Shown here: positions 36,707 to 44,626 of the stretch, piece after piece | Numbering within the stretch: the first letter of the stretch is position 1 | Layout: the number at the start of each line of letters is the position of its first letter | Source: Gemmatimonadaceae bacterium | Lineage (GTDB): Bacteria > Gemmatimonadota > Gemmatimonadetes > Gemmatimonadales > Gemmatimonadaceae | Length of the DNA: 64,000 nucleotides | Reading direction: 5' to 3' | Assembly: GCA_040882285.1 (NCBI GenBank) | Contig: JBBEBQ010000018.1 | Coordinates: forward strand, 248,001 to 312,000 | The notes under the pieces: model-generated | Told to the model about the DNA's origin: nothing | The model's input: only the letters and a program-made list of their open reading frames with translations | Databases searched by the model: none | Position numbers and translations under genes: made by a program

Positions 36707-37698
36707 GCACCGACAAGCTCGTCGTCACCGCCTCGCCGCACGTGCGGTCGGCCGATTCCACGCCGCGCATCATGTGGCACGTGGTGGGGAGCCTCGTCCC
36801 GGTGATCCTCGCCGCAGCGTGGTTCTTCGGGGTGAGCGCGCTGCTCCAGGTCGCTACCGCGGTCCTGGTCTCGCTGGTGACGGAGCGCGCGACGGGGAAG
36901 GGTGGAGCGATCGCCGACGGATCGGCCACCATCACCGGGATCCTGCTCGGGCTTTCGCTGCCCGCCGGTTTTCCGCTGTGGATGACGGCGCTCGGCGCCG
37001 CGTTCGCCATCGTGTTCGGCAAGCAGGTTTGGGGCGGCCTCGGACAGAACGCGTTCAACCCGGCGCTCGTCGGCCGCGCGTTCCTGCAGGGCGCATTCCC
37101 GGTGGCGATAACCACCTGGCCGTCGGCCGGCGGAGGATTCTTCACTCTCCGCGGCGACTTGTTTGCGCTCCCGTTCGCCCGTCCGCAGCCGTACGCGGAG
37201 ACATCCGCGACTCCCCTCGGACTGTTCAAGTTCGAGGGCGAAGGGACGTCGCTCGGCAATCTCGTCATCGGCAATACCGGCGGCTCGCTCGGCGAGACCG
37301 CGGCGCTGGTAATTCTCGCGGGCGGCATCTACCTCGCTTGGCGCGGCTACCTCAACTGGCGGATTCCGGTCAGCGTCATAGCCACGGTCGCCGCGGTCAG
37401 CGCGGTCGTGCGCCTGCTCGACGCGAGCGCGCCGGATCCGTGGTTCATGGTCTTCTCCGGCGGGCTGATGCTCGGCGCCGTGTATATGGCGACCGACATC
37501 GTCACCGCGCCCATCACGAATGCCGGCAGATGGGTCTTCGGCGCGGGCATCGGAATCCTCGTGGTCGTTATCCGGCTATGGGGCGGGCTCGCAGAAGGCG
37601 TGATGTACGCGATTCTCTTCATGAACGCCCTCACGCCGTTCATCAACAGGGCAACACAGCCGCGCGTGTTCGGGACGCGGCTTCGCACCGCTACATGA
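36703..37698 (+). CDS. rnfD: Rnf complex subunit RnfD
   Basis: A 331-aa membrane subunit with about ten hydrophobic segments. It begins LVVTASPHVRSADSTPRIMW, typical of RnfD/NqrB, and has WGGLGQNAFNPALVGRAFL. SATP at residues 168-171 puts Thr170 at the position flavinylated with FMN by ApbE in this family. GTG 36703 overlaps rnfC; the stop overlaps the antiporter-like gene by 4 bases. Confidence 0.93.
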   Translation: MSTDKLVVTASPHVRSADSTPRIMWHVVGSLVPVILAAAWFFGVSALLQVATAVLVSLVTERATGKGGAIADGSATITGILLGLSLPAGFPLWMTALGAAFAIVFGKQVWGGLGQNAFNPALVGRAFLQGAFPVAITTWPSAGGGFFTLRGDLFALPFARPQPYAETSATPLGLFKFEGEGTSLGNLVIGNTGGSLGETAALVILAGGIYLAWRGYLNWRIPVSVIATVAAVSAVVRLLDASAPDPWFMVFSGGLMLGAVYMATDIVTAPITNAGRWVFGAGIGILVVVIRLWGGLAEGVMYAILFMNALTPFINRATQPRVFGTRLRTAT

Positions 37699-39119
37699 TC
37701 AAGCCAACCAAACCCATGCCTTCATTGCGCATTGCACTGCTTCTCGCCGTTATCCTGCCAAGCCCGGCGTCCGCCCACGACGGCACCACCGGCTTTACCG
37801 GCGCGTGCATCGGTCCGGTCCCGATCGAGTTCATCCTCTTCGGGATCGTCCTCGCGGGCGTCGCCGCGTTCCATCTGCACACGCTCCGCATCGCGCTCTT
37901 CGGCGCCATCGGCATCGCGCTGTACAAGATCATCGCGTCGCCGTTCGGCACCGGGGGAGGTGTCGGCGGCTTCGGTCTGCATCTGGCGCACGAGTGGGTG
38001 ATCCTCATCAACCTGCTGCTGCTGCTGGTCGGCTTCGTGCTCCTCGCGAGGCACTTCGAGGCGAGCCAGCTGCCCGCCGTCCTGCCGCGGTTCCTGCCCG
38101 ACGGCTGGCTGGGCTGCTTCGTGCTGCTGGCGTTGGTCTTCGTCCTGTCGAGCTTCCTGGACAACATCGCGGCGGCGATGATCGGCGGTGCCATCGCTCA
38201 CACCGTGTTCAAGGGCAAGGTCCATATCGCGTATCTGGCCGGTCTCGTCGCGGCGGCGAACGCGGGCGGCGCCGGCAGCGTGATCGGAGATACCACCACC
38301 ACGATGATGTGGATCGCCGGTATCGCGCCGCTGGAGGTGGCGCATGCCGCCGCCGGCTCGATCGTCGCGCTGCTGATCTTCGGCGTGCCGGCATCGCTGA
38401 CGCAGCAGCGGTACTCACCCATTCAACAGCACGCCTCCCCCGATGCCCGGGTAGACTGGATGCGTGTCGGCACGGTCGGCGCGATCCTGGCGGCCGCGGT
38501 CGGGATGAACGTCCTGATCAACACCCGCTTCACCGAGCTGTCGGACAGTTTTCCGTTCCTGGGCGCGGCCGTATGGGGCGCGCTGCTGCTGACGGCCGGA
38601 CTGCGCACGCCCCAATGGAGCCTGGTGCCGAACGCGCTGAAGAGCTCGGCGTTTCTGCTCTCCCTCGTATTGATCGCGTCGATGATGCCCGTGGAGCGCC
38701 TGCCGGCCGCGTCCTGGCTCTCGGCGCTCGGGCTCGGGTTCGCGTCGGCGGTGTTCGACAACATCCCGCTCACGGCGCTCGCGCTCAAGCAGGGCGGCTA
38801 CGACTGGGGTGTCCTGGCGTACGCCGTCGGCTTCGGCGGCTCGATGATCTGGTTCGGATCGTCGGCCGGCGTGGCGCTCTCGAGCATGTACCCGGATGCG
38901 CGCTACGCGGGCCGCTGGCTGCGGCAGGCGTGGTACGTTCCGGTGGCGTACGTGGCGGGGTTCTTCGTCGTCGTGCTCCTGCTCGGCTTCAATCCGGGGA
39001 GCGTGCCGAGGAACAGCCAGGCTGCTGCCCGGCGCCCCGCGCCGGAGGCAGTCGTCACCACACCGGCAAAAGTGTCTACGGTGTCGCTGACGGACACCAC
39101 CGCCGGCCCGCGTCGGTGA
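37695..39119 (+). CDS. Putative Na+/H+ antiporter (NhaD/ArsB ion-transporter superfamily)
   Basis: A 474-aa membrane protein placed between rnfD and rnfG. A possible signal or first helix (residues ~9-27) ends ASAHDG, then about eleven hydrophobic segments. Two related halves carry SSFLDNIAAAMIGGAIAHTV and ASAVFDNIPLTALALKQGG, the repeated Asp-Asn motif of NhaD/ArsB transporters, plus SVIGDTTTTMMWIAG. The last ~45 residues are soluble and low-complexity. ATG 37695 overlaps rnfD by 4 bases. Location suggests exchange of the ion moved by Rnf, but the substrate is not proven. Confidence 0.8.
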   Translation: MIKPTKPMPSLRIALLLAVILPSPASAHDGTTGFTGACIGPVPIEFILFGIVLAGVAAFHLHTLRIALFGAIGIALYKIIASPFGTGGGVGGFGLHLAHEWVILINLLLLLVGFVLLARHFEASQLPAVLPRFLPDGWLGCFVLLALVFVLSSFLDNIAAAMIGGAIAHTVFKGKVHIAYLAGLVAAANAGGAGSVIGDTTTTMMWIAGIAPLEVAHAAAGSIVALLIFGVPASLTQQRYSPIQQHASPDARVDWMRVGTVGAILAAAVGMNVLINTRFTELSDSFPFLGAAVWGALLLTAGLRTPQWSLVPNALKSSAFLLSLVLIASMMPVERLPAASWLSALGLGFASAVFDNIPLTALALKQGGYDWGVLAYAVGFGGSMIWFGSSAGVALSSMYPDARYAGRWLRQAWYVPVAYVAGFFVVVLLLGFNPGSVPRNSQAAARRPAPEAVVTTPAKVSTVSLTDTTAGPRR

Positions 39120-39144
39120 CGAACCGCATGCCTGGAGCCTGCAC

Positions 39145-39810
39145 GTGAACGGCCAGGGCGCGATCTCGGTGCCGGCCGCCGCTCCTCCGGGGTCGTCGAC
39201 TCCCGCGTGGCGGCTACTCGGAACGCTGACGCTCGCCGGAGCTTTTGCCGGCGCGCTCATCGCGCTCGTGTATCAGATGACGCTGCCCTCGATCGAGCGG
39301 TACGCCGGCGCCAAGATCTCGGGCGCGGTGCGCGAAGTGCTGGGCGCGCCCGCCAGGCTGGATACGCTGTATCTCGTCGGAGACAAGCTCACCAGAACGT
39401 CTCCCGGCGCCGGGGCTCGCAACGTCTCGCGGGCGTTCGTCGGCTTCGACGAGAAGGGAGCTCGCACCGGCGTCGCGGTCGAAGCCGCCGAGCCCGGGTT
39501 CGCCGACCTGGTGCTGCTGATGGTCGGCTTCAACCCCGATACGCGCGCCATCACCGGCTTCGTCGTGCTGGGCCAAAAGGAAACTCCGGGGCTCGGCGAC
39601 AAGATCAAGCGCGACAGCTCTTTCGTGAGTCAGTTCCACGGCAAGGTCGCTCCGCTCAGGGGCGCGAAGAGCGAGACCGCCGACGCCAGCACGGTGCGGA
39701 CGATCACCGGCGCGACGATCTCCTCGCGCGCGGTCATCCAGATCATCAACAACGCCGTGGCGCTCTGGCAGCCGCGGGTCGCCGCGTTCGACGCGGGGGA
39801 AGGCCAATGA
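39145..39810 (+). CDS. rnfG: Rnf complex subunit RnfG
   Basis: A 221-aa subunit with one N-terminal membrane anchor (~23-48) and a periplasmic FMN domain. ITGATISSRAV near the C-terminus places Thr191 as the flavinylated residue (S/T-GAT motif). VVLGQKETPGLGDKI is the other conserved RnfG/NqrC stretch. GTG 39145 lies 25 bases after the antiporter-like gene, one of the widest gaps in the operon. It overlaps rnfE by 4 bases. Confidence 0.93.
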   Translation: MNGQGAISVPAAAPPGSSTPAWRLLGTLTLAGAFAGALIALVYQMTLPSIERYAGAKISGAVREVLGAPARLDTLYLVGDKLTRTSPGAGARNVSRAFVGFDEKGARTGVAVEAAEPGFADLVLLMVGFNPDTRAITGFVVLGQKETPGLGDKIKRDSSFVSQFHGKVAPLRGAKSETADASTVRTITGATISSRAVIQIINNAVALWQPRVAAFDAGEGQ

Positions 39811-40484
39811 CCGCCCCGACGACGACCGTCTCGACGGCAGCGTTCGTTCCCGGCGCGCCGCCGCCCGCGCCGCTGTGGTCGGACGTGGCGCGCGGCATCG
39901 CGCGCGAGAATCCGGTGTTCGTGCAGATGCTCGGCCTGTGCCCGGCGATGGCCGTCAGCAACATGCTCACCAACGGTCTTGCCATGGGGATCGCCACGAC
40001 GTTCGTGCTTACGGCGTCGAGCTTCATGATCTCGATGCTGCGTAAGTACATCGCGACCGAGGTGCGGATAGCGGCGTACATCCTCACCATCGCGACGTTC
40101 GTGACGGTGGCCGACCTCGTTCTCGCGGCGACCTTTCCGGTGACCTCCGAGGCACTGGGACCGTTCGTTCCGCTGATCGTCGTCAACTGCCTGATCCTCG
40201 GGCGGGCGGAAGCGTTCGCCAGCAAGGTGCGGCCCGTCCGCGCGCTGGCCGACGCGGTCGGCATGGGCGCCGGCTTCACGCTCGCGCTTTCGACCATCAG
40301 CGCCATCCGCGAGCTGCTGGGCAGCGGATCGCTCTTCGGCGTCAACGTGCTCGGTCCGGCGTTCGAGCCTTGGGTGGTGATGGTGATGCCGGCGGGCGGA
40401 TTCCTTACCCTCGGTGTCGTGCTGCTGCTGATGGGGTGGTACGGCACGTTGAAGGCCCAGCGCGTGAAGGCGGCTGCCGCATGA
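39807..40484 (+). CDS. rnfE: Rnf complex subunit RnfE
   Basis: A 225-aa membrane subunit with six hydrophobic segments. It carries the RnfE/NqrD pattern ENPVFVQMLGLCPAMAVSN with the conserved Cys near the membrane Fe centre shared with RnfA, and VNCLILGRAEAFA for the second inverted half. ATG 39807 overlaps rnfG; the end overlaps rnfA by 4 bases. The N-terminal ~25 residues are a Pro/Thr-rich extension. Confidence 0.93.
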   Translation: MTAPTTTVSTAAFVPGAPPPAPLWSDVARGIARENPVFVQMLGLCPAMAVSNMLTNGLAMGIATTFVLTASSFMISMLRKYIATEVRIAAYILTIATFVTVADLVLAATFPVTSEALGPFVPLIVVNCLILGRAEAFASKVRPVRALADAVGMGAGFTLALSTISAIRELLGSGSLFGVNVLGPAFEPWVVMVMPAGGFLTLGVVLLLMGWYGTLKAQRVKAAAA

Positions 40485-41056
40485 GCAATCTCGCCTGGAT
40501 TTTTCTCTCCACGGTCCTCGTCAACAACTTCACGCTGGCGATGTTCCTCGGACTGTGTCCGTTCTTCGGCGTCACCTCCAAGGTCGGCAACGCCTGGCGG
40601 CTGGGCGCCGCGAACATGTTCGTGCTGCTGATCACCGCGGTGAGCGTCTGGTTCCTGAACGCGTTCGTTCTCGCGCACACGCCCTTTCTGCGCACGATCG
40701 CCTTCATCGTCGTCATCGCGTCGTCGGTGCAGATCGTGGAGATGATCATCAAGAAGTTCCTGCCCGTTCTCTTCCGCGAGCTCGGCATCTTCCTGCCGCT
40801 TATCACCACCAACTGCGCCATCCTGGGACTCGGCCTCTTTCAGACGAGCCGGGGCTACGGCCTGGCGGAAGGTCTCGCCTTCGCGCTCGGCGCCGGCTTC
40901 GGCCTCACGCTGGCGCTGACGCTGATGGCGTCCATCCGCGAGCGGATCGAGGTGGCCGACGTGCCGGCGATGGCGCGCGGGATGGGACTCGTGCTCGTCG
41001 TGGCGTCGTGCCTGTCCATGGCCTTCATGGGGTTCGCCGGGATGGGAACCAGCTGA
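40481..41056 (+). CDS. rnfA: Rnf complex subunit RnfA
   Basis: A 191-aa membrane subunit with six segments. VNNFTLAMFLGLCPFFGV and TTNCAILGLGLF hold the conserved Cys pair that, with RnfE, ligates an Fe centre inside the membrane. The length is exactly that of the family. ATG 40481 overlaps rnfE; the stop TGA shares its last base with the ATG of the small peptide gene. Confidence 0.95.
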   Translation: MSNLAWIFLSTVLVNNFTLAMFLGLCPFFGVTSKVGNAWRLGAANMFVLLITAVSVWFLNAFVLAHTPFLRTIAFIVVIASSVQIVEMIIKKFLPVLFRELGIFLPLITTNCAILGLGLFQTSRGYGLAEGLAFALGAGFGLTLALTLMASIRERIEVADVPAMARGMGLVLVVASCLSMAFMGFAGMGTS

Positions 41057-41199
41057 TGGGCAGCATTCTCGGAATCATCGCCTGCGCCGCTCTCTTCGCG
41101 CTGTACGGCATGGTGCGCCATCGCGGCTGCACCGGCCATTGCGCGGGTTGCGCGGGAGAGTGCGGGCGTCACACAGAGGGAGATTACGATGGCGCGTGA
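41056..41199 (+). CDS. 47-aa Cys-rich single-span membrane peptide in the Rnf operon
   Basis: MGSILGIIACAALFALYGMV forms one membrane helix, then RHRGCTGHCAGCAGECGRH gives C-X3-C-X2-C-X3-C (Cys25, 29, 32, 36) on what should be the cytoplasmic end, followed by an acidic tail. The TGATG coupling to rnfA and the 11-base overlap with apbE argue strongly that it is translated. The layout resembles the small NqrM and FeoB-associated Cys-rich proteins; NqrM is needed for Fe-centre maturation in Na+-NQR. A similar role for RnfA/RnfE is an inference. Confidence 0.75.
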   Translation: MGSILGIIACAALFALYGMVRHRGCTGHCAGCAGECGRHTEGDYDGA

Positions 41200-42190
41200 C
41201 CCGATCCTCCGCCGGCACCCCGACCGGCGCGAATTCCTGACCATCGGCGTAGGCGTGTTCGTAGCGCTCTCGCTGCCGGCGTCGCTGCGCCGGTACACAC
41301 CGCTGGTGCGGCGCAGGATCCCGTTGATGGGAACAATCGCCGAGATACAGGTGGCGGACCGTGACGAGCGCTTCGCCGCGCGCGCGATCGACGCGGCTGT
41401 CTCCGAGCTGCGGTGGGTGGAGAGCACGATGACCCGCTTCCGGAGCGATTCGGACATCGGTCGGGCCAATCTCGGCGCCGGCCGTGATGGCGTGCGCGTC
41501 ACCGCCCAGTCCGGCGCGGTGATCGCGACCGCGCTGCGCGTTGCGTCGGCGAGCGACGGCCGGTTCGATCCCGCCATCGGAGCCGTGTCGGAGCTGTGGG
41601 ACGTTCTCAACAGGCACGAGCCCCCCGCGCCCGACCGCGTTCAGCGGCTCGCGGCGCGCGACATGTGGCGGAAGGTGGACGTGGCGGCGGACGCGGGCTC
41701 CGATGGAGCGCTGGTTCGCTTCAATGATCCCGATCTCCGGCTCGATCTCGGAGCGATCGCCAAGGGCTACGCCATCGACCGCGCCGCCGGCGCGCTGCGC
41801 AGCCGCGGCGTGCGCCACGCGATAATCACGGTCGGCGGCGACCTGTACGCGCTTGGCCGGTCGCCGGAAGGGGAGCCGTGGACCGTCGGCATCCGCTCGC
41901 CGCACGACCGGGACGAGCTCGTCTCGACCCTGCACGTGAGCGACCGCGCCGTTGCCACCTCGGGCGATTACGAGCGCTTCTTCAGCTGGCGCGGCCACCG
42001 GTACCACCACTTGATCGATCCGCTGACGGCCGCGCCGCGAAGCACGCCGTTTCACAGCGCGACGGTGCTCGCCGACCGGTGCATGGACGCGGACGCCGCG
42101 GCCACGGCGATATTCGGGCTGCCCCGGGACGCCGCGCTCGCGATCGCGCGAAGGCTCGACACTACCGCCGACGTGATTCCATTGACCTGA
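41189..42190 (+). CDS. apbE: FAD:protein FMN transferase ApbE
   Basis: A 333-aa enzyme that attaches FMN to Thr of RnfG and RnfD. The N-terminus has a twin-arginine-like signal (RRHPDRREFLTIGVGVFVAL), so it should act outside the inner membrane. Conserved parts: MGTIAEIQV, LDLGAIAKGYAIDRAA, TVGGDLYALG, SGDYERFF and HHLIDPLTAAP, and near the end DADAAATAIF. Length is normal. ATG 41189 overlaps the small peptide gene. Confidence 0.94.
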   Translation: MARDPILRRHPDRREFLTIGVGVFVALSLPASLRRYTPLVRRRIPLMGTIAEIQVADRDERFAARAIDAAVSELRWVESTMTRFRSDSDIGRANLGAGRDGVRVTAQSGAVIATALRVASASDGRFDPAIGAVSELWDVLNRHEPPAPDRVQRLAARDMWRKVDVAADAGSDGALVRFNDPDLRLDLGAIAKGYAIDRAAGALRSRGVRHAIITVGGDLYALGRSPEGEPWTVGIRSPHDRDELVSTLHVSDRAVATSGDYERFFSWRGHRYHHLIDPLTAAPRSTPFHSATVLADRCMDADAAATAIFGLPRDAALAIARRLDTTADVIPLT

Positions 42191-42204
42191 GCCAGGGAGC
42201 TGCC

Positions 42205-42561
42205 ATGAAGACAGTCAACGCGTACTGCTCGGCGTGCGATCAGGAGGTGAGGCTCGTCCTCACCGACGAGCCGATCGCCGATGATCCCTCGCCGATACAC
42301 GACCGCGAGGTCGTGTGTCTCGAGATCGGCGAGCATTGCACCGGCGCGATGTGTCCGATCGGCGCGGTTCCGCCGGTCGTGATGGCGGCGCGGCTCGTCC
42401 GGAACGGACTGCAGACGACGATGCAGCCGATCATGACGGCGATGTGCCCCGCGTGCGACGGCCGCGCGGATTTCGTGATCGTGAGCAGGGAGTACTGCAT
42501 CTGCTCGGTGTGCGGCACGACGTCGCGGCGGGAGAGCATCTTTCCAAAGGCTGTGTGCTGA
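42205..42561 (+). CDS. Cys-rich zinc-ribbon-like protein of unknown function
   Basis: A 118-aa soluble protein, last gene of the redox run, 14 bases after apbE. It starts MKTVNAYCSACDQEV and has CPAC and CICSVC in the C-terminal half, so two C-X2-C knuckles could form a zinc ribbon; further Cys lie in EHCTGAMCPIG and at the final residue. I do not recognise the family. A metal-binding or Fe-S assembly link to the operon is possible but only by position. Confidence 0.65.
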   Translation: MKTVNAYCSACDQEVRLVLTDEPIADDPSPIHDREVVCLEIGEHCTGAMCPIGAVPPVVMAARLVRNGLQTTMQPIMTAMCPACDGRADFVIVSREYCICSVCGTTSRRESIFPKAVC

Positions 42562-42563
42562 TG

Positions 42564-42593
42564 GGCTGAGGCCCGGCGGCCGAAGGCTCAGCC
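42564..42593. terminator. Hairpin between convergent genes
   Basis: GGCTGAG (42564-42570) and CTCAGCC (42587-42593) form a 7-bp stem around a 16-base GC-rich loop. It spans the 26-base gap between the redox operon and the convergent membrane-protein gene and runs into the latter's stop. There is no T-run, so termination is inferred from position. Confidence 0.4.
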
Positions 42594-43427
42594 GGCAGGC
42601 GCGTCCGCGTTCTTGGTGAATTCAATCCAGTGGTGCCAGGAGATCGAGTTGACGCTCGACGTGAGCTGCACGCGCAGACCGTCGACGTCGGTCGCTTCGC
42701 CCAGTATCACGAGCGCCTGATCGCCGGCCCCGAAGATCGACCAGACGTCGTAGCCTTCCGGGCTCGCGGCGATGAAGCGCCAGTGGATGAACTGCCCGTA
42801 GTCCCTGCCGACCTCGAACCCCAGCAGATCACCGCCGTATAGCGCGGAGTCGACCGCGTCGGCGTACTGCGCCCTTTCCGCAACTTGGAGCACCTGTCGC
42901 CGTTCGCCCGCGTCATTGACGACGATGGCGACTCCGGGCTCGTCCGTGGGCTCGATGCGCCAGTTGGTGGGCAGGTACAGCTCGAACGGCGAGGGAAATT
43001 CCGGCGGCGCGAACCGGGCGAATCCCCAGTCGGGCCGGACATGGTGTTTGTGCTGGAAGTCGTCGAAGCTGAGCTCGATGCCGCCGCCGAGCAGCTCGCG
43101 CAGAGCAGGTACGGTTCCTTCGACCGCGTCGTCCGGGATCTCGCCGGTCTCGAGCCAGCGGTCCGTGAGGTCGCCCGCCAGGGTGCGGATCGCGGTCTGG
43201 GCGTCATCCGGATTAGGCGGAGGAGACATCTCGCCTCCAGTGGGGCGGGCGCTGGACTGAGGCGTCTCCTTGCACGTCCACCTCGAGTAGCCGTCGAGCA
43301 CAAGGGCAACGCCGATCGCAACCACGGCCGCCATTCCCAGCGTGCTGGTGATGCCGAGCCATTGCGCGATCAACGCAGCAGCGATACCGGCGAAGAGTCC
43401 CAGCGCGATCATGATTCCGCGGATCAA
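42588..43427 (-). CDS. Membrane-anchored protein of unknown function
   Basis: A 279-aa protein with two hydrophobic segments near the N-terminus (~3-22 and ~29-46) and a soluble remainder. Residues ~75-125 are helical (TAIRTLAGDLTDRWLETG). From ~145 on, FELYLPTNWRIEPTDEPG to the end looks like a beta-rich domain reminiscent of PsbP/Mog1-like folds, but this is only an impression. It follows dcd on the - strand after 45 bases and may be co-transcribed. Function unknown. Confidence 0.7.
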   Translation of the reverse strand: MIRGIMIALGLFAGIAAALIAQWLGITSTLGMAAVVAIGVALVLDGYSRWTCKETPQSSARPTGGEMSPPPNPDDAQTAIRTLAGDLTDRWLETGEIPDDAVEGTVPALRELLGGGIELSFDDFQHKHHVRPDWGFARFAPPEFPSPFELYLPTNWRIEPTDEPGVAIVVNDAGERRQVLQVAERAQYADAVDSALYGGDLLGFEVGRDYGQFIHWRFIAASPEGYDVWSIFGAGDQALVILGEATDVDGLRVQLTSSVNSISWHHWIEFTKNADAPAG

Positions 43428-43472
43428 CGGAACCCTCCGGATCAGTGGACGAGGTCGAGCTCCAAAAACGGG

Positions 43473-44027
43473 CTACAGCCTCGGGAGCGTTACCCCCGTC
43501 TGCGACTGGTACTTGCCTTTCTTGTCCTTGTAGCTCACCTCGGGCGGCTCGTCGCCGCGGAAGAACAGCACCTGCGCGATCCCCTCGTTCGCGTAGATCT
43601 TCGCCGGCAGGGGAGTGGTGTTCGAGATCTCCAGCGTCACGTGCCCCTCCCACTCCGGCTCGAGCGGCGTGACGTTTGTAATAATTCCGCACCGGGCGTA
43701 GGTGGACTTGCCCACCGTCACCGTCAGCACGTCCCGTGGAATCCTGAAGTACTCCACCGACCGCGCCAGGGCGAACGAGTTGGGCGGCACGATGCAAACA
43801 TCCCCCTCGAACTCCACGAACGAGTTGGAATCGAACTGCTTGGGGTCCACCACCGAGCTGAGCACGTTGGTGAAGATCCTGAACTCGCTGGCCACCCGCA
43901 TGTCGTAACCGTATGAGCTGACTCCGTAGGAGATCACGCCCTCCCGCACCTGCCGTCCCTCGTACGGATCGATCATGCCGTGCTCGGTGGCCATGCGCGT
44001 GATCCAGCGATCGTTCATTATCGACAT
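43473..44027 (-). CDS. dcd: dCTP deaminase
   Basis: A 184-aa trimeric enzyme deaminating dCTP to dUTP for dTTP synthesis. Start ATG 44027 gives [19 protein letters not shown], the usual N-terminus; the frame is open 23 codons further without homology. [23 protein letters not shown] and the catalytic-Glu region [16 protein letters not shown] are present. Ends near [10 protein letters not shown]. Divergent from nuoA. Confidence 0.93.
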   Translation of the reverse strand: MSIMNDRWITRMATEHGMIDPYEGRQVREGVISYGVSSYGYDMRVASEFRIFTNVLSSVVDPKQFDSNSFVEFEGDVCIVPPNSFALARSVEYFRIPRDVLTVTVGKSTYARCGIITNVTPLEPEWEGHVTLEISNTTPLPAKIYANEGIAQVLFFRGDEPPEVSYKDKKGKYQSQTGVTLPRL

Positions 44028-44092
44028 AACGACTCGGAAATAGGCGGTTTCGGAGGAGATCGCGACCGCCGCAATGTACGGACGTCGAAAGT

Positions 44093-44109
44093 GCATCGGA
44101 AGCCGATGC
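44093..44109. promoter_or_regulatory. 17-base dyad upstream of the nuo promoter
   Basis: GCATCGG-N3-CCGATGC is a perfect inverted repeat in the dcd-nuoA divergent gap, ending 9 bases before the predicted nuo -35 box. The position suits an activator site for nuo or an operator for dcd; it could also be a hairpin. Confidence 0.45.
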
Positions 44110-44118
44110 TCGATGGCG

Positions 44119-44147
44119 TTGAAATAGCTTTTCTCCCCGGATAGACT
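44119..44147 (+). promoter_or_regulatory. Sigma-70 promoter for the nuo operon
   Basis: TTGAAA (44119-44124) and TAGACT (44142-44147) are 17 bases apart, matching consensus 5/6 in... the first two thirds of the -35 box and at T, A, A and T-type positions of the -10 box; more simply, both are good but imperfect. The start would be near 44154, five bases before ATG 44159 and ~68 bases before ATG 44222. Confidence 0.5.
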
Positions 44148-44163
44148 TCCCCGCGTCGATGCT

Positions 44164-44179
44164 CGTGAAAAATTTCACG
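44164..44179. promoter_or_regulatory. 16-base dyad near the nuoA start
   Basis: CGTGAAA-AA-TTTCACG is a perfect 7-bp inverted repeat just downstream of the predicted nuo start point. If nuoA begins at ATG 44222 it lies in the leader and could be a repressor site; if it begins at 44159 it lies inside the coding region. Confidence 0.45.
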
Positions 44180-44221
44180 AAGTCGGCCCTCCCCGTTTCC
44201 ACGAGCCCGTACCGCCCAGCG

Positions 44222-44626
44222 ATGGTTAAAGCCTACATACCGGTTCTGCTGTTGATGGGCTTCGCCGCGCTGAACGCGGTGTTGATGCTCGGCATGTCCG
44301 CGCTCATGCTGCGCAGCCGGCCCACGGCGGACAAGCAGATCCCGTACGAATCCGGCATCACGCCGCTCGGCGACGCGCGTGAACGATTCTCGGTGAAGTT
44401 CTACATGGTCGCGATGCTGTTCATCATCTTCGACATCGAGATCGTGTTCATGATCCCGTGGGGCGCGCACTACAAGCAGCTCTCCTGCTCCGAGCCACTG
44501 GTGAACGGGAGCTGCGCCGCGGCGAACGTCTCCTTCTTCGGGCTGGGTGAGATGCTCGTCTTCATGGCGATCCTGCTCGTGGGCTACATCTACGTATGGA
44601 AGAAGGGAGCGCTGCAGTGGGATTGA
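44222..44626 (+). CDS. nuoA: NADH-quinone oxidoreductase subunit A
   Basis: A 134-aa membrane subunit of complex I with three helices. [20 protein letters not shown] is the conserved loop, and [14 protein letters not shown] the second helix with its acidic residues. ATG 44222 starts just before the first helix ([10 protein letters not shown]); ATG 44159 would add 21 non-hydrophobic residues. Neither has a clear ribosome site. An inserted loop with two Cys ([12 protein letters not shown]) precedes the last helix. First gene of the nuo operon. Confidence 0.9.
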   Translation: MVKAYIPVLLLMGFAALNAVLMLGMSALMLRSRPTADKQIPYESGITPLGDARERFSVKFYMVAMLFIIFDIEIVFMIPWGAHYKQLSCSEPLVNGSCAAANVSFFGLGEMLVFMAILLVGYIYVWKKGALQWD

